Assembly (NCBI RefSeq): GCF_000176135.1 | Contig: NZ_ACZN01000013.1 | Location: 310,001 to 374,000 of the forward strand | DNA: 64,000 nucleotides | From: Vibrio coralliilyticus ATCC BAA-450 | Lineage (GTDB): Bacteria; Pseudomonadota; Gammaproteobacteria; Enterobacterales; Vibrionaceae | Direction of reading: 5' to 3' | In this document: one piece after another, positions 38,421-48,361 of the stretch | Layout of the letters: the number at the start of each line of letters is the position of its first letter | Numbering within the stretch: position 1 is the first letter of the stretch | Translations under genes and position numbers: made by a program | Notes under the pieces: model-generated | Told to the model about the DNA's origin: nothing | Seen by the model: only the letters and a program-made list of their open reading frames with translations | Database searches by the model: none

Positions 38421-38456
38421 CCTAAAAAAATCGAGCTTAGGCTCGATTTTTTTAGG
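38421..38456. terminator. bidirectional terminator between the GntR and GGDEF genes
   Basis: CCTAAAAAAATCGAGC pairs with GCTCGATTTTTTTAGG around a three-base loop. The stop codon of the minus-strand gene lies inside it (38452-38454), so the last codons of that gene abut the stem. Confidence 0.9.
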
Positions 38457-40338
38457 CAATTTCATCACAACTCCGGCAAACCGAGACTCGGTTGCGTCCC
38501 AAGGTTTTGGACTCGTACAAGGCAATGTCCGCACACTTGTAGCAACGCGTGCTATTCGAAGTTAAGTCGGTCAGCCCCACACTCACCGTAATAGGAACAT
38601 CCGCTGCCATTTCAACCGCAATTCGTACTCGATTTAGCGCTTGTTCTGCTTCTTCAATACTGGTGTGCGGCATAATAATCGCAAACTCCTCACCACCAAT
38701 ACGGGCGATAAAATCTGTCTCGCGCAACGCTTCAATAATAATGGCACCTACTCGGCTGATAACTCTGTCACCTTCATCATGACCCAGTTCATCATTTACC
38801 CGCTTGAAGAAATCAATATCAAGCAGCGCAAGGCAAGTGTCATGCCTCTCAGGATAACGCCCACTCAATTTGGCACTGTGACGCAGTTCCAGTTCAAACT
38901 TACGTCTGTTCCACAACTGCGTCAGTTCATCTTTTTCACTTAAAATTCTCAGTCGCTCTTCCAGCTCTTTACGTTCAGAGATATCCACCAGCGACGTGAT
39001 GTAATAACTGACTTTCCGCCCCTTAGCCAACACGCATTGCACACGCATAATCGCGGTGACCTTAGTGTGAGTTTTCTGATTATGGATGGTTATCTCACCT
39101 TCCCAGATCTGATTGGACGACAGAGCCTCAAACAGTTGTAAGGTGGTCGCAAACTGTTCTTCGCCCACCAATGCTTTGATCATGTTCTGAGACGCAATGT
39201 CTTTCTGGCGATAACCGGTGAGTCTCTCAAACTCATCATTGACTAAAACTGCATGATGCTTTTTATCCGAAATGACCACCGCGGACATACCGCTTAACGC
39301 TGCTCTTGCAAGTTGACTCTCTAAACTTCGCTTGCGGTAGTACACAACCCCGCTAGTCGCTGGAACGGTGAAAGCCAGCACCATCAATAAGACGATTGAA
39401 GCTTCTTTAAGTAGTATTTGATAATCTCGCTCAGAGCGTACTTTCAGTTCTTCCTGACTAAGATCGATGACCAAATAGAGCTTTTGCCGACCTTCCATAT
39501 AGATCTGATTGAACACAATCAGATGATCTTTTTCTAAATGGTAACCCGACTTCTGATCTTGCATCATCTGCCAAGTTTCTGGGTAGTAGCGCGCTAGGTT
39601 ATGTTGGCTGCGGCTCGCTAGCAGATGGCCAAACAATTTACTCGGATCATCACTGATCATGTAAAAGCCCGTTTCACCAACCAATTCTGGGCGAAATGAT
39701 TTGTCGGGGGAATAATTAAGACGGGAGGTCAGATACCAAATATCAATATTGAGTATTAAATAACCGGCACGCTGGCCTTGTACTTCAACGGGAGTAATTA
39801 AGCGCAGTGCAGGTTTATATGGAAATACCAGCTCACCGTTTTCCATTTCAAGATCTATACCCCACGCACCGATTTGTTCATCTTGAAGCAGTTTGGCGTA
39901 GCGGAAATAGCCGCGATGAGATTTATCCTGCAATTGCTCTGCCACCTGAACACGATTACCACTCAGCAGATAGTTGAGACGCAACTGTTCTTTACCCGCG
40001 TTATCAATAAAGCGAATCTGGCTATACCATTTCTGATTGATGGCCATTGAAGACCACACTTCCTCAACAACCTCACGATTTTTAGCGCTGGGAGAAAGAA
40101 TATAATCGTAAAGACTTCGGCTGTGGGAAAGTAATTCGATGATAGAAACAAGCTGGCTGCGAACACTCTGGTATTCACGTTCACTGTAGGCGAGTTGATG
40201 CATGGCCTGTTTGGCCGTTAACTCTACTGTTTCTTCTTCAAGGTTCTGGTATTGCTGAGCATAGTAAGCAAACGCGATCGACACCAACACCACTGTGGTA
40301 ATACACAAGTGCCAAAAGATGTTTTTTCGTTGTCTCAC
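38452..40338 (-). CDS. membrane diguanylate cyclase with periplasmic sensor and PAS domain
   Basis: Makes cyclic di-GMP. The GTG at 40338 sits 8 bases after GGGAG and gives MRQRKNIFWHL and 628 residues; an in-frame start at 40377 is possible but has no clear Shine-Dalgarno. An N-terminal helix (about 8-28) is followed by a Cache-like periplasmic domain (to about 310) and a second helix. A PAS domain comes next (ARAALSGMSAVVISD, then DISERKELEERLR). The GGDEF domain has an intact RIGGEEF active site and an RETD inhibitory site five residues before it. The ligand is unknown. Confidence 0.9.
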   Translation of the reverse strand: MRQRKNIFWHLCITTVVLVSIAFAYYAQQYQNLEEETVELTAKQAMHQLAYSEREYQSVRSQLVSIIELLSHSRSLYDYILSPSAKNREVVEEVWSSMAINQKWYSQIRFIDNAGKEQLRLNYLLSGNRVQVAEQLQDKSHRGYFRYAKLLQDEQIGAWGIDLEMENGELVFPYKPALRLITPVEVQGQRAGYLILNIDIWYLTSRLNYSPDKSFRPELVGETGFYMISDDPSKLFGHLLASRSQHNLARYYPETWQMMQDQKSGYHLEKDHLIVFNQIYMEGRQKLYLVIDLSQEELKVRSERDYQILLKEASIVLLMVLAFTVPATSGVVYYRKRSLESQLARAALSGMSAVVISDKKHHAVLVNDEFERLTGYRQKDIASQNMIKALVGEEQFATTLQLFEALSSNQIWEGEITIHNQKTHTKVTAIMRVQCVLAKGRKVSYYITSLVDISERKELEERLRILSEKDELTQLWNRRKFELELRHSAKLSGRYPERHDTCLALLDIDFFKRVNDELGHDEGDRVISRVGAIIIEALRETDFIARIGGEEFAIIMPHTSIEEAEQALNRVRIAVEMAADVPITVSVGLTDLTSNSTRCYKCADIALYESKTLGRNRVSVCRSCDEIA

Positions 40339-40425
40339 TGCCACGGCTCCCAAATCGAAGGCGGGGCAGTATATCACCGAATAAAAAAGTGGTTAAGAAT
40401 AACCCTACGGGCAATTGACAATTTT

Positions 40426-40459
40426 ATAAAAACGCCTTAGTTACAACTAAAAAAGGCGC
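40426..40459 (-). terminator. terminator of the SIMPL-domain gene
   Basis: On the minus strand, GCGCCTT with AGTT pairs with AACT and AAGGCGT, followed by TTTTAT. The stem has an internal mismatch run but a good U tract. Confidence 0.6.
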
Positions 40460-40468
40460 TCTTTATGG

Positions 40469-41161
40469 TTAATCTAACTGGTAAATGACGTCAACTCGAT
40501 CACGTATCACGATTGTCGAGTCCTGATAGGTGTTGGATTCCGTTTTTGCATCCATCGCCATTGAACGCATCAGTACCGGTTGGCTGCTCGGCATATTGTA
40601 ATCAATTCGCCAGACACCATTGATGTCTTTACCAAAACCAGAGGCCAGTGACTCTGCTTTACTATTGGCATCCTTGATGGCGGCTTGGCGTGCTTGCTCC
40701 TGATATTTAGCCTGATCTTTCACTTTAAGCTGAATGTTTTCGACCTGGTTGATGCCCGAATTCAGTGCAATATCCAGATACTGATTCAAGTTCGCCAATT
40801 CATCGACAGTAACATTAACGGTGCGAGAAGCACGGTAACCCACTAGCTCAGGTTTACCATTTTTCGGGTAATGGTATTGAGGAGAGATATAAAGGTTGGA
40901 ACTGGTGATGTTGTCAGCACTCATTCCCTGCTCTTTCAGTTCAGTCAGAAAGTCTGTCACTACTTTGTCGACTGTCTGCTTGGCTTGTTCTGCCGTCATG
41001 GTGGTTTCGACCACACGAACCGTAAACTTCGCCATATCAGGCTTTGCAACAACTTCACCATATCCGGTCGTAGCTAGGTGTGGGAAGTTAGGCGTATCAG
41101 CGTATGCACCAATACTGACCAGACCTGAAACGGCAATTGCCAGGCTAGAAACTATCTTCAT
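40469..41161 (-). CDS. periplasmic SIMPL (DUF541) domain protein, YggE-like
   Basis: A 230-residue protein with a signal peptide (cleavage near AYA/DT, residue 21) and one SIMPL domain over the rest: GYGEVVAKPDMAKFTVRVV, then YISPQYHYPKNGKP and the AAIKDANSKAESLA stretch. The family includes E. coli YggE, linked to lower oxidative stress, and forms ring-like oligomers in some cases. The function is not established. It is a single gene between the GGDEF gene and argP. Confidence 0.88.
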   Translation of the reverse strand: MKIVSSLAIAVSGLVSIGAYADTPNFPHLATTGYGEVVAKPDMAKFTVRVVETTMTAEQAKQTVDKVVTDFLTELKEQGMSADNITSSNLYISPQYHYPKNGKPELVGYRASRTVNVTVDELANLNQYLDIALNSGINQVENIQLKVKDQAKYQEQARQAAIKDANSKAESLASGFGKDINGVWRIDYNMPSSQPVLMRSMAMDAKTESNTYQDSTIVIRDRVDVIYQLD

Positions 41162-41257
41162 TATTGTTCACCTTATTTAACTAATCACATACATCATAGC
41201 GTTTAGATGCTGCATGAGGAGTCTAGTTCGATGTTCTGACAGAACTTTAACCAAGTG

Positions 41258-42154
41258 CTAGCTCGACAGCACATTTCTCGCATAATTAACAATAGATTGA
41301 GTCACTTCTTCCAATACGCCCGATTCGAGTTGCCAGTGATGCCAATAGATGCGGTATGAGCTCAAGAACCCAGGCAAGATGTCGACTAAACTCCCTTGCG
41401 CTAACTCTTTTTGAATCTGAAAGCTTGGGATCAAACAGTACGCGACTCCTGCCAGAGCCATTTTGACAAACGCTTCAGAACTGGCGACGCGGTGAGTCCG
41501 GACATTATCTGGCAAGATATTAAAATGCTCTTTCAAAAATAGCTGATGTTGATCGTCATGCTGATCGTACGCCACTGCTGGGGCCTGAAGTAGAGATTCA
41601 TAGTTCACGCCATTGGGGAAATAACGCTCGACGAATTGCGGGTTTGCCACGCAAACATAATCAACTCTTCCTAAATAGTCCGCCTGACAGCCGGGAATAG
41701 GCCGAGATTCTAGGCTAATCGCACCGGTTACCTCGCCACTTTTGAGCTTTTCTATTGCCCTGACTTCATTCAGTACCGCCAGTCTCAGCTCAATGTTCCG
41801 TGTTGTCAGTACCTGCTGTAAGGAGGGCAACAGCCAAGTCGCCAAGCTATCGGCATTGGTGGCGATAGAAATCGCCAGCGGGCGCTCTGAATCACTATTA
41901 GTTAATTCAGGTACAAGCTCACTTTCTAGCAATTGCACCCTGTGGTAAAGGCCCAGCAGCTTTTTACCCACCATGGTCGCTCTAGGTGGTTGCTCGCGAA
42001 TAAGCACGGGCTGGGCGAGAAACTTTTCCAACTGCTTTATACGTTGCGAAACCGCAGACTGCGAGATGTAGAGCGCCTCAGCTGCACGTTCAAAGCTGCC
42101 TTGAGTCACTACTGACTCCAAAGCCTCTATCCATTTGTAATCCAACCCACGCAT
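41258..42154 (-). CDS. argP: LysR-family regulator ArgP
   Basis: Activates argO and other lysine/arginine genes; arginine favours activation and lysine blocks it in E. coli. The ATG at 42154 gives [16 protein letters not shown] and 298 residues, the ArgP length. The LysR helix-turn-helix covers about 15-60 ([24 protein letters not shown]). The substrate-binding domain includes the ArgP-typical [23 protein letters not shown]. It is divergent from argO across 111 bases, which must hold the shared operator. Confidence 0.95.
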   Translation of the reverse strand: MRGLDYKWIEALESVVTQGSFERAAEALYISQSAVSQRIKQLEKFLAQPVLIREQPPRATMVGKKLLGLYHRVQLLESELVPELTNSDSERPLAISIATNADSLATWLLPSLQQVLTTRNIELRLAVLNEVRAIEKLKSGEVTGAISLESRPIPGCQADYLGRVDYVCVANPQFVERYFPNGVNYESLLQAPAVAYDQHDDQHQLFLKEHFNILPDNVRTHRVASSEAFVKMALAGVAYCLIPSFQIQKELAQGSLVDILPGFLSSYRIYWHHWQLESGVLEEVTQSIVNYARNVLSS

Positions 42155-42265
42155 AGCGCCACCAAATAAGCAAAACTGATAATAGATTAAAATCATTAAT
42201 TATACTTATCAAGATACTGACTCTATTCTCAACGCTCATATTCGCAATTCACTGGAGAGAAAAAC

Positions 42266-42895
42266 GTGAATCTATGGGTGTTATTACAGGGCTTTGGGCT
42301 AGGTGCCAGCATGATTATTCCGATTGGGGCGCAAAATGCCTATGTTCTCAACCAAGGTATTAAGAGAAATCATCACTTGACGACCGCCACCATCTGTAGC
42401 GTTCTCGATGTCATTTTTATCTCGCTAGGCATATTTGGTGGTGGTGCAGTCTTGTCACAAAATGAAACCCTGCTCACGGTTGTCACTTTAGGCGGTATTG
42501 CCTTTCTGACCTTCTATGGCTTACTGTCACTCAAAAGCGCCGTGCAAACGAATAAGGCGTCTGAGTCCAAGCGTCAAGTCGTAGAACGTGGTCGTCGAGC
42601 TGTGATTCTCGGGGCTCTGGCAGTTACCGTGCTTAACCCTCACCTCTACCTTGATACTGTGGTGATCCTCGGCTCCATTGGCGGACAGTTTGAAGGACAA
42701 GATCGAATTTCGTTTGCATTAGGTACGATCATGGCCTCTTTTGTTTGGTTTTACACCTTGTCGATCGGTGCTGCGAAGCTTGGCCCAACCTTATCAAGAC
42801 CAAGAGTAAAACAAGGGATTGATATTGTGGTCGCTATAATGATGTTCACGATTGCCTTGATGCTAATAAACGAACTGGTAAATAAACACGGATAA
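42266..42895 (+). CDS. argO: LysE-family arginine exporter ArgO
   Basis: Exports arginine and its toxic analogue canavanine across the inner membrane. The 209 residues start at GTG behind GGAGAG, with about six membrane helices and the LysE signature GASMIIPIGAQNAYVLNQG near residues 14-32. The NPHLYLDTVVILG motif is in the middle. It is divergent from argP, as in E. coli, and is followed after 4 bases by a YbaK-type gene, so the two are probably co-transcribed. Confidence 0.94.
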   Translation: MNLWVLLQGFGLGASMIIPIGAQNAYVLNQGIKRNHHLTTATICSVLDVIFISLGIFGGGAVLSQNETLLTVVTLGGIAFLTFYGLLSLKSAVQTNKASESKRQVVERGRRAVILGALAVTVLNPHLYLDTVVILGSIGGQFEGQDRISFALGTIMASFVWFYTLSIGAAKLGPTLSRPRVKQGIDIVVAIMMFTIALMLINELVNKHG

Positions 42896-42899
42896 TTAC

Positions 42900-43382
42900 A
42901 TGGAACGATTAGAGCAAATCTATCAGTACAACATAGATCTTCTTCAACAGCTTGAAGTTAGCTTTAAAGAATGGCGTCATGAACCTATTCTCGATTTCGC
43001 CACTGATGTGCGTGTCGCTGAGCAGCTTGGATGGACGGGTACCCATAGCAAGAGTCTGTTTCTGAAACTGAAAGGGGGCGGGCATGTGCTGTATCTGACC
43101 CACAAAGATGCACGCCTTGATAGTAAAGCCATGAAGCAAGTGCTGGGGAAACGACCTTCCATTTGCAGCGATGAAGAAATGATAACGCTGCTGGGCTGTG
43201 TTCCCGGCGCTGTTTGTCCTTTCGGTATACCTGAACATATTGAGATTGTCGTGGAACGTGCCTTATACCAGCATTCGGAAATCCTCTACACACCCGGTCA
43301 CCCTGAACTGACCATAGGCATTGCAGGCTCTTCCTTGCCCAAACTATTGCAAGCTATTCCCAACTCGGTAATTGAGATGTAA
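42900..43382 (+). CDS. YbaK/ProX-type aminoacyl-tRNA deacylase
   Basis: A 160-residue trans-editing domain protein of the INS superfamily, expected to remove mischarged amino acids from tRNA. Visible core: THSKSLFLKLKGGGHVLYL with the catalytic lysine, then LLGCVPGAVCPFGIPEH, which is the GxxPGxVxPFG motif of the ProX/YbaK group. Which mischarged tRNA it edits cannot be told here; alanyl-tRNA-Pro is the common case for ProX. It follows argO with a 4-base gap and ends in a shared terminator. Confidence 0.87.
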   Translation: MERLEQIYQYNIDLLQQLEVSFKEWRHEPILDFATDVRVAEQLGWTGTHSKSLFLKLKGGGHVLYLTHKDARLDSKAMKQVLGKRPSICSDEEMITLLGCVPGAVCPFGIPEHIEIVVERALYQHSEILYTPGHPELTIGIAGSSLPKLLQAIPNSVIEM

Positions 43383-43407
43383 AAAAGCGAGGCTAGGCCT
43401 CGCTTTT
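43383..43407. terminator. bidirectional terminator between the YbaK-type gene and mscS
   Basis: AAAAGCGAGGC and GCCTCGCTTTT form a perfect stem around three bases, between convergent genes. Confidence 0.9.
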
Positions 43408-43411
43408 CCGA

Positions 43412-44278
43412 TCAGGATTCAACCTTGTTGAGGTGAACATCCATTTGCGGGAATGGAATTTCAATGCCTTCATTATCTAAGCCTTCTTTAATCGCTTGCA
43501 TTAGATCGAAGTACACTCCCCAGTAATCAGATGTCTTAACCCATGGGCGCACTACAAAATTAACTGAAGAATCCGCCAGCGTATGCACGCCAACCTGAAC
43601 CGCCGGATCTTTAAGGATACGCTCGTCAGATTCACAGATCTTGGTTAAAAGCGCTTTGGTTTTCTGCAGATCCGCACTGTAAGACACACCGATCATCAAG
43701 TCGATGCGACGAGTTTCATGACGAGAATAATTCGTGATAGGACCGCCGATAACGCTACCATTTGGCACGACAACCATCTTGTTATCCGGAGTCGTCAGAA
43801 CCGTTTGGAAGATTTGGATAGACTCCACACTGCCTGCTACGCCACCAATTTCGACGTAATCGCCAGATTTAAACGGACGGAAAGCAACAATCAGCACGCC
43901 CGCTGCAAAGTTTGACAGTGACCCTTGCAACGCTAAACCAACCGCTAAGCCTGCCGCACCGATAACAGCCACAACAGACGCGGTTTGCACCCCAATCCGG
44001 CTCAATGCCGCAATCAGTACAATCACAAACAATAAGTAGCGTACTAAACCATGGATAAACTCAATAACCGCTTTATCCATATTTTTCTTTTTCAGCATCT
44101 TGGCGACACTGTTCGCCACCATCTTAACGAAGATGTTACCGATGAATAGAATTAGAATGGCTGAAAGGACATTCACACCATACTGGATCAACAAATCAGA
44201 ATTATTGGTAATCCACGATTCAGCCTGCGCTAGACCATCCACTAATGGAGTTTCAATCTCCACCGATTCTCCTGCCAT
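43412..44278 (-). CDS. mscS: small-conductance mechanosensitive channel MscS
   Basis: Inner-membrane channel that opens under membrane tension to release solutes during hypo-osmotic shock. At 288 residues it matches E. coli MscS (286). Three N-terminal helices are present; the pore-lining third helix is GAAGLAVGLALQGSLSNFAAG (about 100-120). The cytosolic beta domain has FRPFKSGDYVEIGG and VVPNG. The C-terminus carries the portal domain. It is a single gene upstream of the fbaA terminator. Confidence 0.95.
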   Translation of the reverse strand: MAGESVEIETPLVDGLAQAESWITNNSDLLIQYGVNVLSAILILFIGNIFVKMVANSVAKMLKKKNMDKAVIEFIHGLVRYLLFVIVLIAALSRIGVQTASVVAVIGAAGLAVGLALQGSLSNFAAGVLIVAFRPFKSGDYVEIGGVAGSVESIQIFQTVLTTPDNKMVVVPNGSVIGGPITNYSRHETRRIDLMIGVSYSADLQKTKALLTKICESDERILKDPAVQVGVHTLADSSVNFVVRPWVKTSDYWGVYFDLMQAIKEGLDNEGIEIPFPQMDVHLNKVES

Positions 44279-44560
44279 AATGTATACCCTCTAAAATGTG
44301 TGGCGATCCTATAAATCACACGACTTTTTTATGATTGATAGACGATGTCGTCTCCATAGATAACCTGAAACTATGTCAGATTTTTGGCACGATATATCAA
44401 TTTTGACGATTCATAAAGTGACGTTTATGCAAAGAACGCAAAAACAAAGAGTTATCAGAAAAAACTGATATCGGCTCGTTACAGATTACGCAATGGTTTT
44501 CATTTTCGCCACCCTTTTAGGTGAGGAATAGCCCATTCATAAAACAAATACACCAGGCAC
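44279..44560. other. intergenic stretch between mscS and fbaA
   Basis: No gene was found. It should hold the mscS promoter. A small TATCAG/CTGATA hairpin lies at 44453-44470. Nothing else could be supported. Confidence 0.4.
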
Positions 44561-44590
44561 AAAAAAACCCGCTCATTGAGCGGGTTTTGC
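44561..44590 (-). terminator. terminator of fbaA
   Basis: On the minus strand, AAAACCCGCTC pairs with GAGCGGGTTTT around AAT, with a T run following. Confidence 0.92.
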
Positions 44591-44620
44591 AAACTTAACA
44601 GAGTACTGAATTCAGGAGAA

Positions 44621-45697
44621 TTATAGTACGTCTACTGCGTTTAGGTCAGCGAACGCTTTCTCTAGGCGAGTTACCATTGAAGACTGACCTGCACGTAGCC
44701 ATACACGTGGGTCGTAGTACTTCTTGTTTGGCGCATCTTCACCAGTTGGGTTACCGATTTGACCTTGTAGGTAATCACGGTTCTCAGCTTCATACTTACG
44801 GATACCATCCCAAGTTGCCCACTGAGTATCAGTATCGATGTTCATCTTGATAACACCGTAGCCGATAGACTCTTGGATTTCAGCTTCAGTAGAACCTGAA
44901 CCACCGTGGAATACGAAGTTTAGAGCGTTAGGAGCAATACCGAACTTCTCAGCACAGTATGCTTGAGAATCACGTAGGATTGTTGGAGTTAGAACTACGT
45001 TACCTGGCTTATATACACCGTGTACGTTACCGAAAGAAGCTGCGATAGTGAAACGATGTGAAACAGCGTTTAGTTTCTCGTATGCGTAAGCAACATCTTC
45101 AGGTGAAGTGTAAAGCTCAGAAGCGTCCATGTCAGAGTTATCAACGCCGTCTTCTTCACCACCAGTACAACCTAGTTCGATTTCTAGAGTCATGTCCATC
45201 TTAGCCATGCGCTCAAGGTACTTAGCACAGATTTCGATGTTTTCTTCTAGAGACTCTTCTGAAAGGTCGATCATGTGAGAAGAGAATAGTGGCTTACCAG
45301 TTTGTGCGAAGAACTCTTCACCAGCGTCTAGAAGACCGTCGATCCATGGTAGTAGTTTCTTAGCTGCGTGGTCAGTGTGTAGGATTACTGGAACACCGTA
45401 AGATTCAGCAACTGCGTGAACGTATTTAGCACCTGCTACAGCGCCAAGGATTTGTGCACCTTGACCTTCAAGTTTAATGCCTTTACCAGCGAAGAAAGCT
45501 GCGCCACCGTTAGAGAACTGAACAACAACTGGAGCTTTCACTTTAGCTGCTGCTTCAAGTACTGCGTTTACTGAGTCAGTACCTACAACGTTTACTGCCG
45601 GAAGAGCAAAGTTGTTCTCTTTTGCTACTTCAAAAACTTTCTGTACGTCATCACCAGAGATAACACCTGGTTTTACGAAATCGAAGATCTTAGACAT
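44621..45697 (-). CDS. fbaA: class II fructose-bisphosphate aldolase
   Basis: Zinc-dependent aldolase that splits fructose-1,6-bisphosphate to triose phosphates. The 358-residue class IIA type matches E. coli FbaA. Zinc and active-site motifs are VILHTDHAAKKLLPW (near 106-120), ELGCTGGEEDGVDN and FHGGSGS. Codon use is highly biased. It is last in the minus-strand order tktA, epd, pgk, fbaA, with a terminator after pgk and a LacI/PurR-like palindrome 59-70 bases ahead of its start. Confidence 0.98.
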   Translation of the reverse strand: MSKIFDFVKPGVISGDDVQKVFEVAKENNFALPAVNVVGTDSVNAVLEAAAKVKAPVVVQFSNGGAAFFAGKGIKLEGQGAQILGAVAGAKYVHAVAESYGVPVILHTDHAAKKLLPWIDGLLDAGEEFFAQTGKPLFSSHMIDLSEESLEENIEICAKYLERMAKMDMTLEIELGCTGGEEDGVDNSDMDASELYTSPEDVAYAYEKLNAVSHRFTIAASFGNVHGVYKPGNVVLTPTILRDSQAYCAEKFGIAPNALNFVFHGGSGSTEAEIQESIGYGVIKMNIDTDTQWATWDGIRKYEAENRDYLQGQIGNPTGEDAPNKKYYDPRVWLRAGQSSMVTRLEKAFADLNAVDVL

Positions 45698-45755
45698 GGA
45701 TGTAATCCTATTTATCTGTCGTTTTAAAAATAAAACTTGTTAAGTTTAAATTCTT

Positions 45756-45767
45756 GCAAACGTTTGC
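45756..45767 (-). promoter_or_regulatory. LacI/PurR-type palindrome upstream of fbaA
   Basis: GCAAACGTTTGC is a perfect 12-base palindrome equal to the core of the E. coli PurR operator (ACGCAAACGTTTGCGT), 59-70 bases before the fbaA start. A similar motif occurs twice upstream of tktA. Confidence 0.55.
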
Positions 45768-45828
45768 TCACAACGTGCGTCATTCTAGCAAAGAACAATG
45801 TGACTTGCAGCAAACAACAAAGCGGGAG

Positions 45829-45847
45829 AATCATTCCCCCGCTTTCG
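45829..45847 (-). terminator. terminator of pgk
   Basis: On the minus strand, AAAGCGGG pairs with CCCGCTTT around a short, partly paired loop; a GTTGTTT tract follows. It sits within a few bases of the pgk stop. Confidence 0.8.
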
Positions 45848-45852
45848 TTTAA

Positions 45853-47013
45853 TTACTTAGCGCGCTCTTCAAGCATCGCAACTGCTGGTAGTACTTTGCC
45901 TTCCACGAATTCAAGGAATGCACCGCCACCAGTAGAGATGTAAGATACGTCAGCTTTAATACCAAACTTATCGATAGCTGCTAGCGTGTCACCGCCACCT
46001 GCTACAGAGAAACCTGCAGACTCAGCGATTGCTTCAGAGATACCTTTTGTACCCGCTTCGAAGTTCTTGAACTCAAATACACCTACAGGACCGTTCCATA
46101 GGATAGTTTTCGCGTTGCCGATGATTTCAGCTAGAGCCGCTGTTGATTCTGGACCAAGGTCGAAGATCATGTCATCGTCAGCCACTTCTGAAACGTGCTT
46201 GATTTCAGCTTCTGCGTTTTCATCGAATGCTTTGGCACATGCAACGTCAGTCGCAACTGGGATAGAGCACTCTTTCATTAGCTTTTGAGCCGTTTCAACT
46301 AGGTCTGCTTCGTATAGAGACTTACCTACGTTGTGGCCATCTGCAGCGATAAATGTGTTCGCGATACCACCACCAACAACAAGTTGGTCAGCAACTTTAG
46401 ACAGAGACTCTAGAACCGTTAGCTTAGTAGAAACTTTAGAACCACCAACGATAGCAACTAGTGGACGCTCTGGGTTGTCCATTGCTTTACCTAGTGCTTC
46501 CAGTTCAGCTGCTAGTAGAGGGCCAGCACACGCTACTGGCGCGTTCATACCAACACCGTGAGTAGATGCTTGTGCACGGTGAGCCGTACCAAATGCATCC
46601 ATTACGAAGATGTCACAAAGTGCAGCGTATTTCTTAGATAGCTCTTCTTCATTCTTCTTCTCGCCTTTGTTAAAGCGAACGTTTTCAAGAACAACTAGCT
46701 CACCTGTGTTTAGCTCTAGGCCATCTAGATAATCTTTAGCTAGTTTAACTTCGCAATCTAGGGCGTCGTTTAGGTAGTTAACAACAGGTTGTAGAGAGAA
46801 CTCTTCTGCGTATTCACCTTCAGTAGGACGACCTAGGTGAGAAGTAACCATAACTTTAGCACCAGCTTCTAGGCAGTGCTTGATAGTTGGTAGAGATGCT
46901 AGGATACGTGCATCAGAAGTTACTTTGCCTTCTTTTACAGGTACGTTTAGGTCCGCACGGATAAATACACGTTTACCTGCTAGATCCAGGTCAGTCATCT
47001 TGATTACAGACAT
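45853..47013 (-). CDS. pgk: phosphoglycerate kinase
   Basis: Reversible ATP-forming step of glycolysis from 1,3-bisphosphoglycerate. The ATG at 47013 follows GAGAGGACAC and gives [25 protein letters not shown] and 386 residues; a 25-residue upstream extension is rejected. The substrate motif SHLGRPTEG and the C-terminal nucleotide motif [13 protein letters not shown] are present. Codon use is strongly biased. The neighbours epd upstream and fbaA downstream form the classic epd-pgk-fba set. Confidence 0.98.
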   Translation of the reverse strand: MSVIKMTDLDLAGKRVFIRADLNVPVKEGKVTSDARILASLPTIKHCLEAGAKVMVTSHLGRPTEGEYAEEFSLQPVVNYLNDALDCEVKLAKDYLDGLELNTGELVVLENVRFNKGEKKNEEELSKKYAALCDIFVMDAFGTAHRAQASTHGVGMNAPVACAGPLLAAELEALGKAMDNPERPLVAIVGGSKVSTKLTVLESLSKVADQLVVGGGIANTFIAADGHNVGKSLYEADLVETAQKLMKECSIPVATDVACAKAFDENAEAEIKHVSEVADDDMIFDLGPESTAALAEIIGNAKTILWNGPVGVFEFKNFEAGTKGISEAIAESAGFSVAGGGDTLAAIDKFGIKADVSYISTGGGAFLEFVEGKVLPAVAMLEERAK

Positions 47014-47116
47014 GATGTGTCCTCTCAAATATTCAAAAAGTAAAGTTTTTAAGACCCGGCGACCCTGCCAAGCCCAATAATTCTTCAAACTGATTTAGAT
47101 ATGGAGTTTATCATTA

Positions 47117-47139
47117 TTTATTTCAAGGCTAGAAATAAA
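47117..47139 (-). promoter_or_regulatory. 8-base inverted repeat upstream of pgk
   Basis: TTTATTTC and GAAATAAA are exact complements separated by seven bases, about 105-125 bases ahead of the pgk start and downstream of epd. It may be an operator or a promoter-associated palindrome; no factor is recognised. Confidence 0.4.
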
Positions 47140-47193
47140 CATTTCTCCATCGCCGCTAATCTGCATACCCACTAAAAAAGTGGCATTACAGCG

Positions 47194-48228
47194 TCAAACT
47201 TGACGGGGAGCGGCTTGCATTGCGAGTGCCGTATCTAACATACGATTCGCAAATCCCCATTCGTTATCACACCAAACCAACATCTTAACCAAATGGCCAT
47301 TACTAACTCGGGTTTGCGTGCCATCGACGATCGCACTATGAGGATCATGATTAAAATCGATGGAAACGAGCGGAGCTTCAGTATAGTCAACAATGCCCTG
47401 TAATGTACACTGAGAAGCGTTAACAATGGTTTGATTTACGTCATTAACTTTCACATTTGTATTAATTGTGACGCTTAAATCCATGGCTGTGACGTTTACA
47501 GTAGGTACTCGTACTGAAATTGCTTCAAATTTGTTAGAAAATTTCGGGAAGATTCTTTCAATACCTTTATGCAACTTAGTGTCTACGGGTATGATCGATT
47601 GGCTGGCTGCACGAGTACGTCTGAGATCAGAATGGTAGGCGTCGATGACCTGCTGATCATTCATCGAAGAATGGATAGTAGTGATAGTACCTGAATCGAT
47701 ACCAAAGGCTTCATCAAGAGCTTTGATAATAGGGACGATACAATTGGTTGTACACGAACCATTGGATACCACATTGTGATCTGCTGTTAGTGTATCGTGG
47801 TTAACGCCGTAGATAATGGTATTGTCGAGATCGCTGGCGCCCGGGTGAGAAAACAGGACTTTCTTCGCTCCCGCTTTGATGTGTTCTTGGCCATCAGCTT
47901 GAGAGCCAAACACACCGGTACAGTCCAACACCAGATCCACTTCCAGATCTCGCCATGGTAGAAGATCGATTTCTGCCAGATGAAGAATACGGATGGAATC
48001 AAATTCTCCGCTCTCATGGTGAACGTAAATATGCTCCTGATCGTTAGTAATCTTCTTACCAAATCGACCGTGGCTAGTATCGTATTGAAGCAAGTGTGCC
48101 ATCGCATCGGGCTGCGCCAGCTCATTAACGGCTACCACCTTGATATCTTGGCTTTTGCCACTTTCATATACTGCCCGCAAAACATTACGTCCAATACGTC
48201 CAAATCCGTTGATCGCAACTTTTAGCAT
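47194..48228 (-). CDS. epd: D-erythrose-4-phosphate dehydrogenase
   Basis: NAD-dependent oxidation of erythrose-4-phosphate to 4-phosphoerythronate for pyridoxal phosphate synthesis. The 344-residue GAPDH-fold protein opens with [17 protein letters not shown]. The catalytic cysteine lies in [12 protein letters not shown] (near 155). The Epd-type features (no classic GAPDH ASCTTNCLAP; long N-terminal loop) and its place between tktA and pgk support Epd rather than GapA. Codon bias is clearly weaker than in pgk, fbaA and tktA. pdxA of the same pathway is also in this window. Confidence 0.93.
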   Translation of the reverse strand: MLKVAINGFGRIGRNVLRAVYESGKSQDIKVVAVNELAQPDAMAHLLQYDTSHGRFGKKITNDQEHIYVHHESGEFDSIRILHLAEIDLLPWRDLEVDLVLDCTGVFGSQADGQEHIKAGAKKVLFSHPGASDLDNTIIYGVNHDTLTADHNVVSNGSCTTNCIVPIIKALDEAFGIDSGTITTIHSSMNDQQVIDAYHSDLRRTRAASQSIIPVDTKLHKGIERIFPKFSNKFEAISVRVPTVNVTAMDLSVTINTNVKVNDVNQTIVNASQCTLQGIVDYTEAPLVSIDFNHDPHSAIVDGTQTRVSNGHLVKMLVWCDNEWGFANRMLDTALAMQAAPRQV

Positions 48229-48316
48229 GATTCCATCGCTCTACATCTTTTTCGTGTCACAAATACTACCTGATAGATTTATAAATCGCATCTAGTTCAT
48301 CGTATCGGGTAAAAAC

Positions 48317-48348
48317 AAAAAAGCCGAGTCACAAGGACCCGGCTTTCA
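48317..48348 (-). terminator. terminator of tktA
   Basis: On the minus strand, GAAAGCCGGGTC pairs with GACTCGGCTTT (one mismatch), followed by TTTGTTTTT. Confidence 0.85.
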
Positions 48349-48361
48349 AAGCAATTAACAA

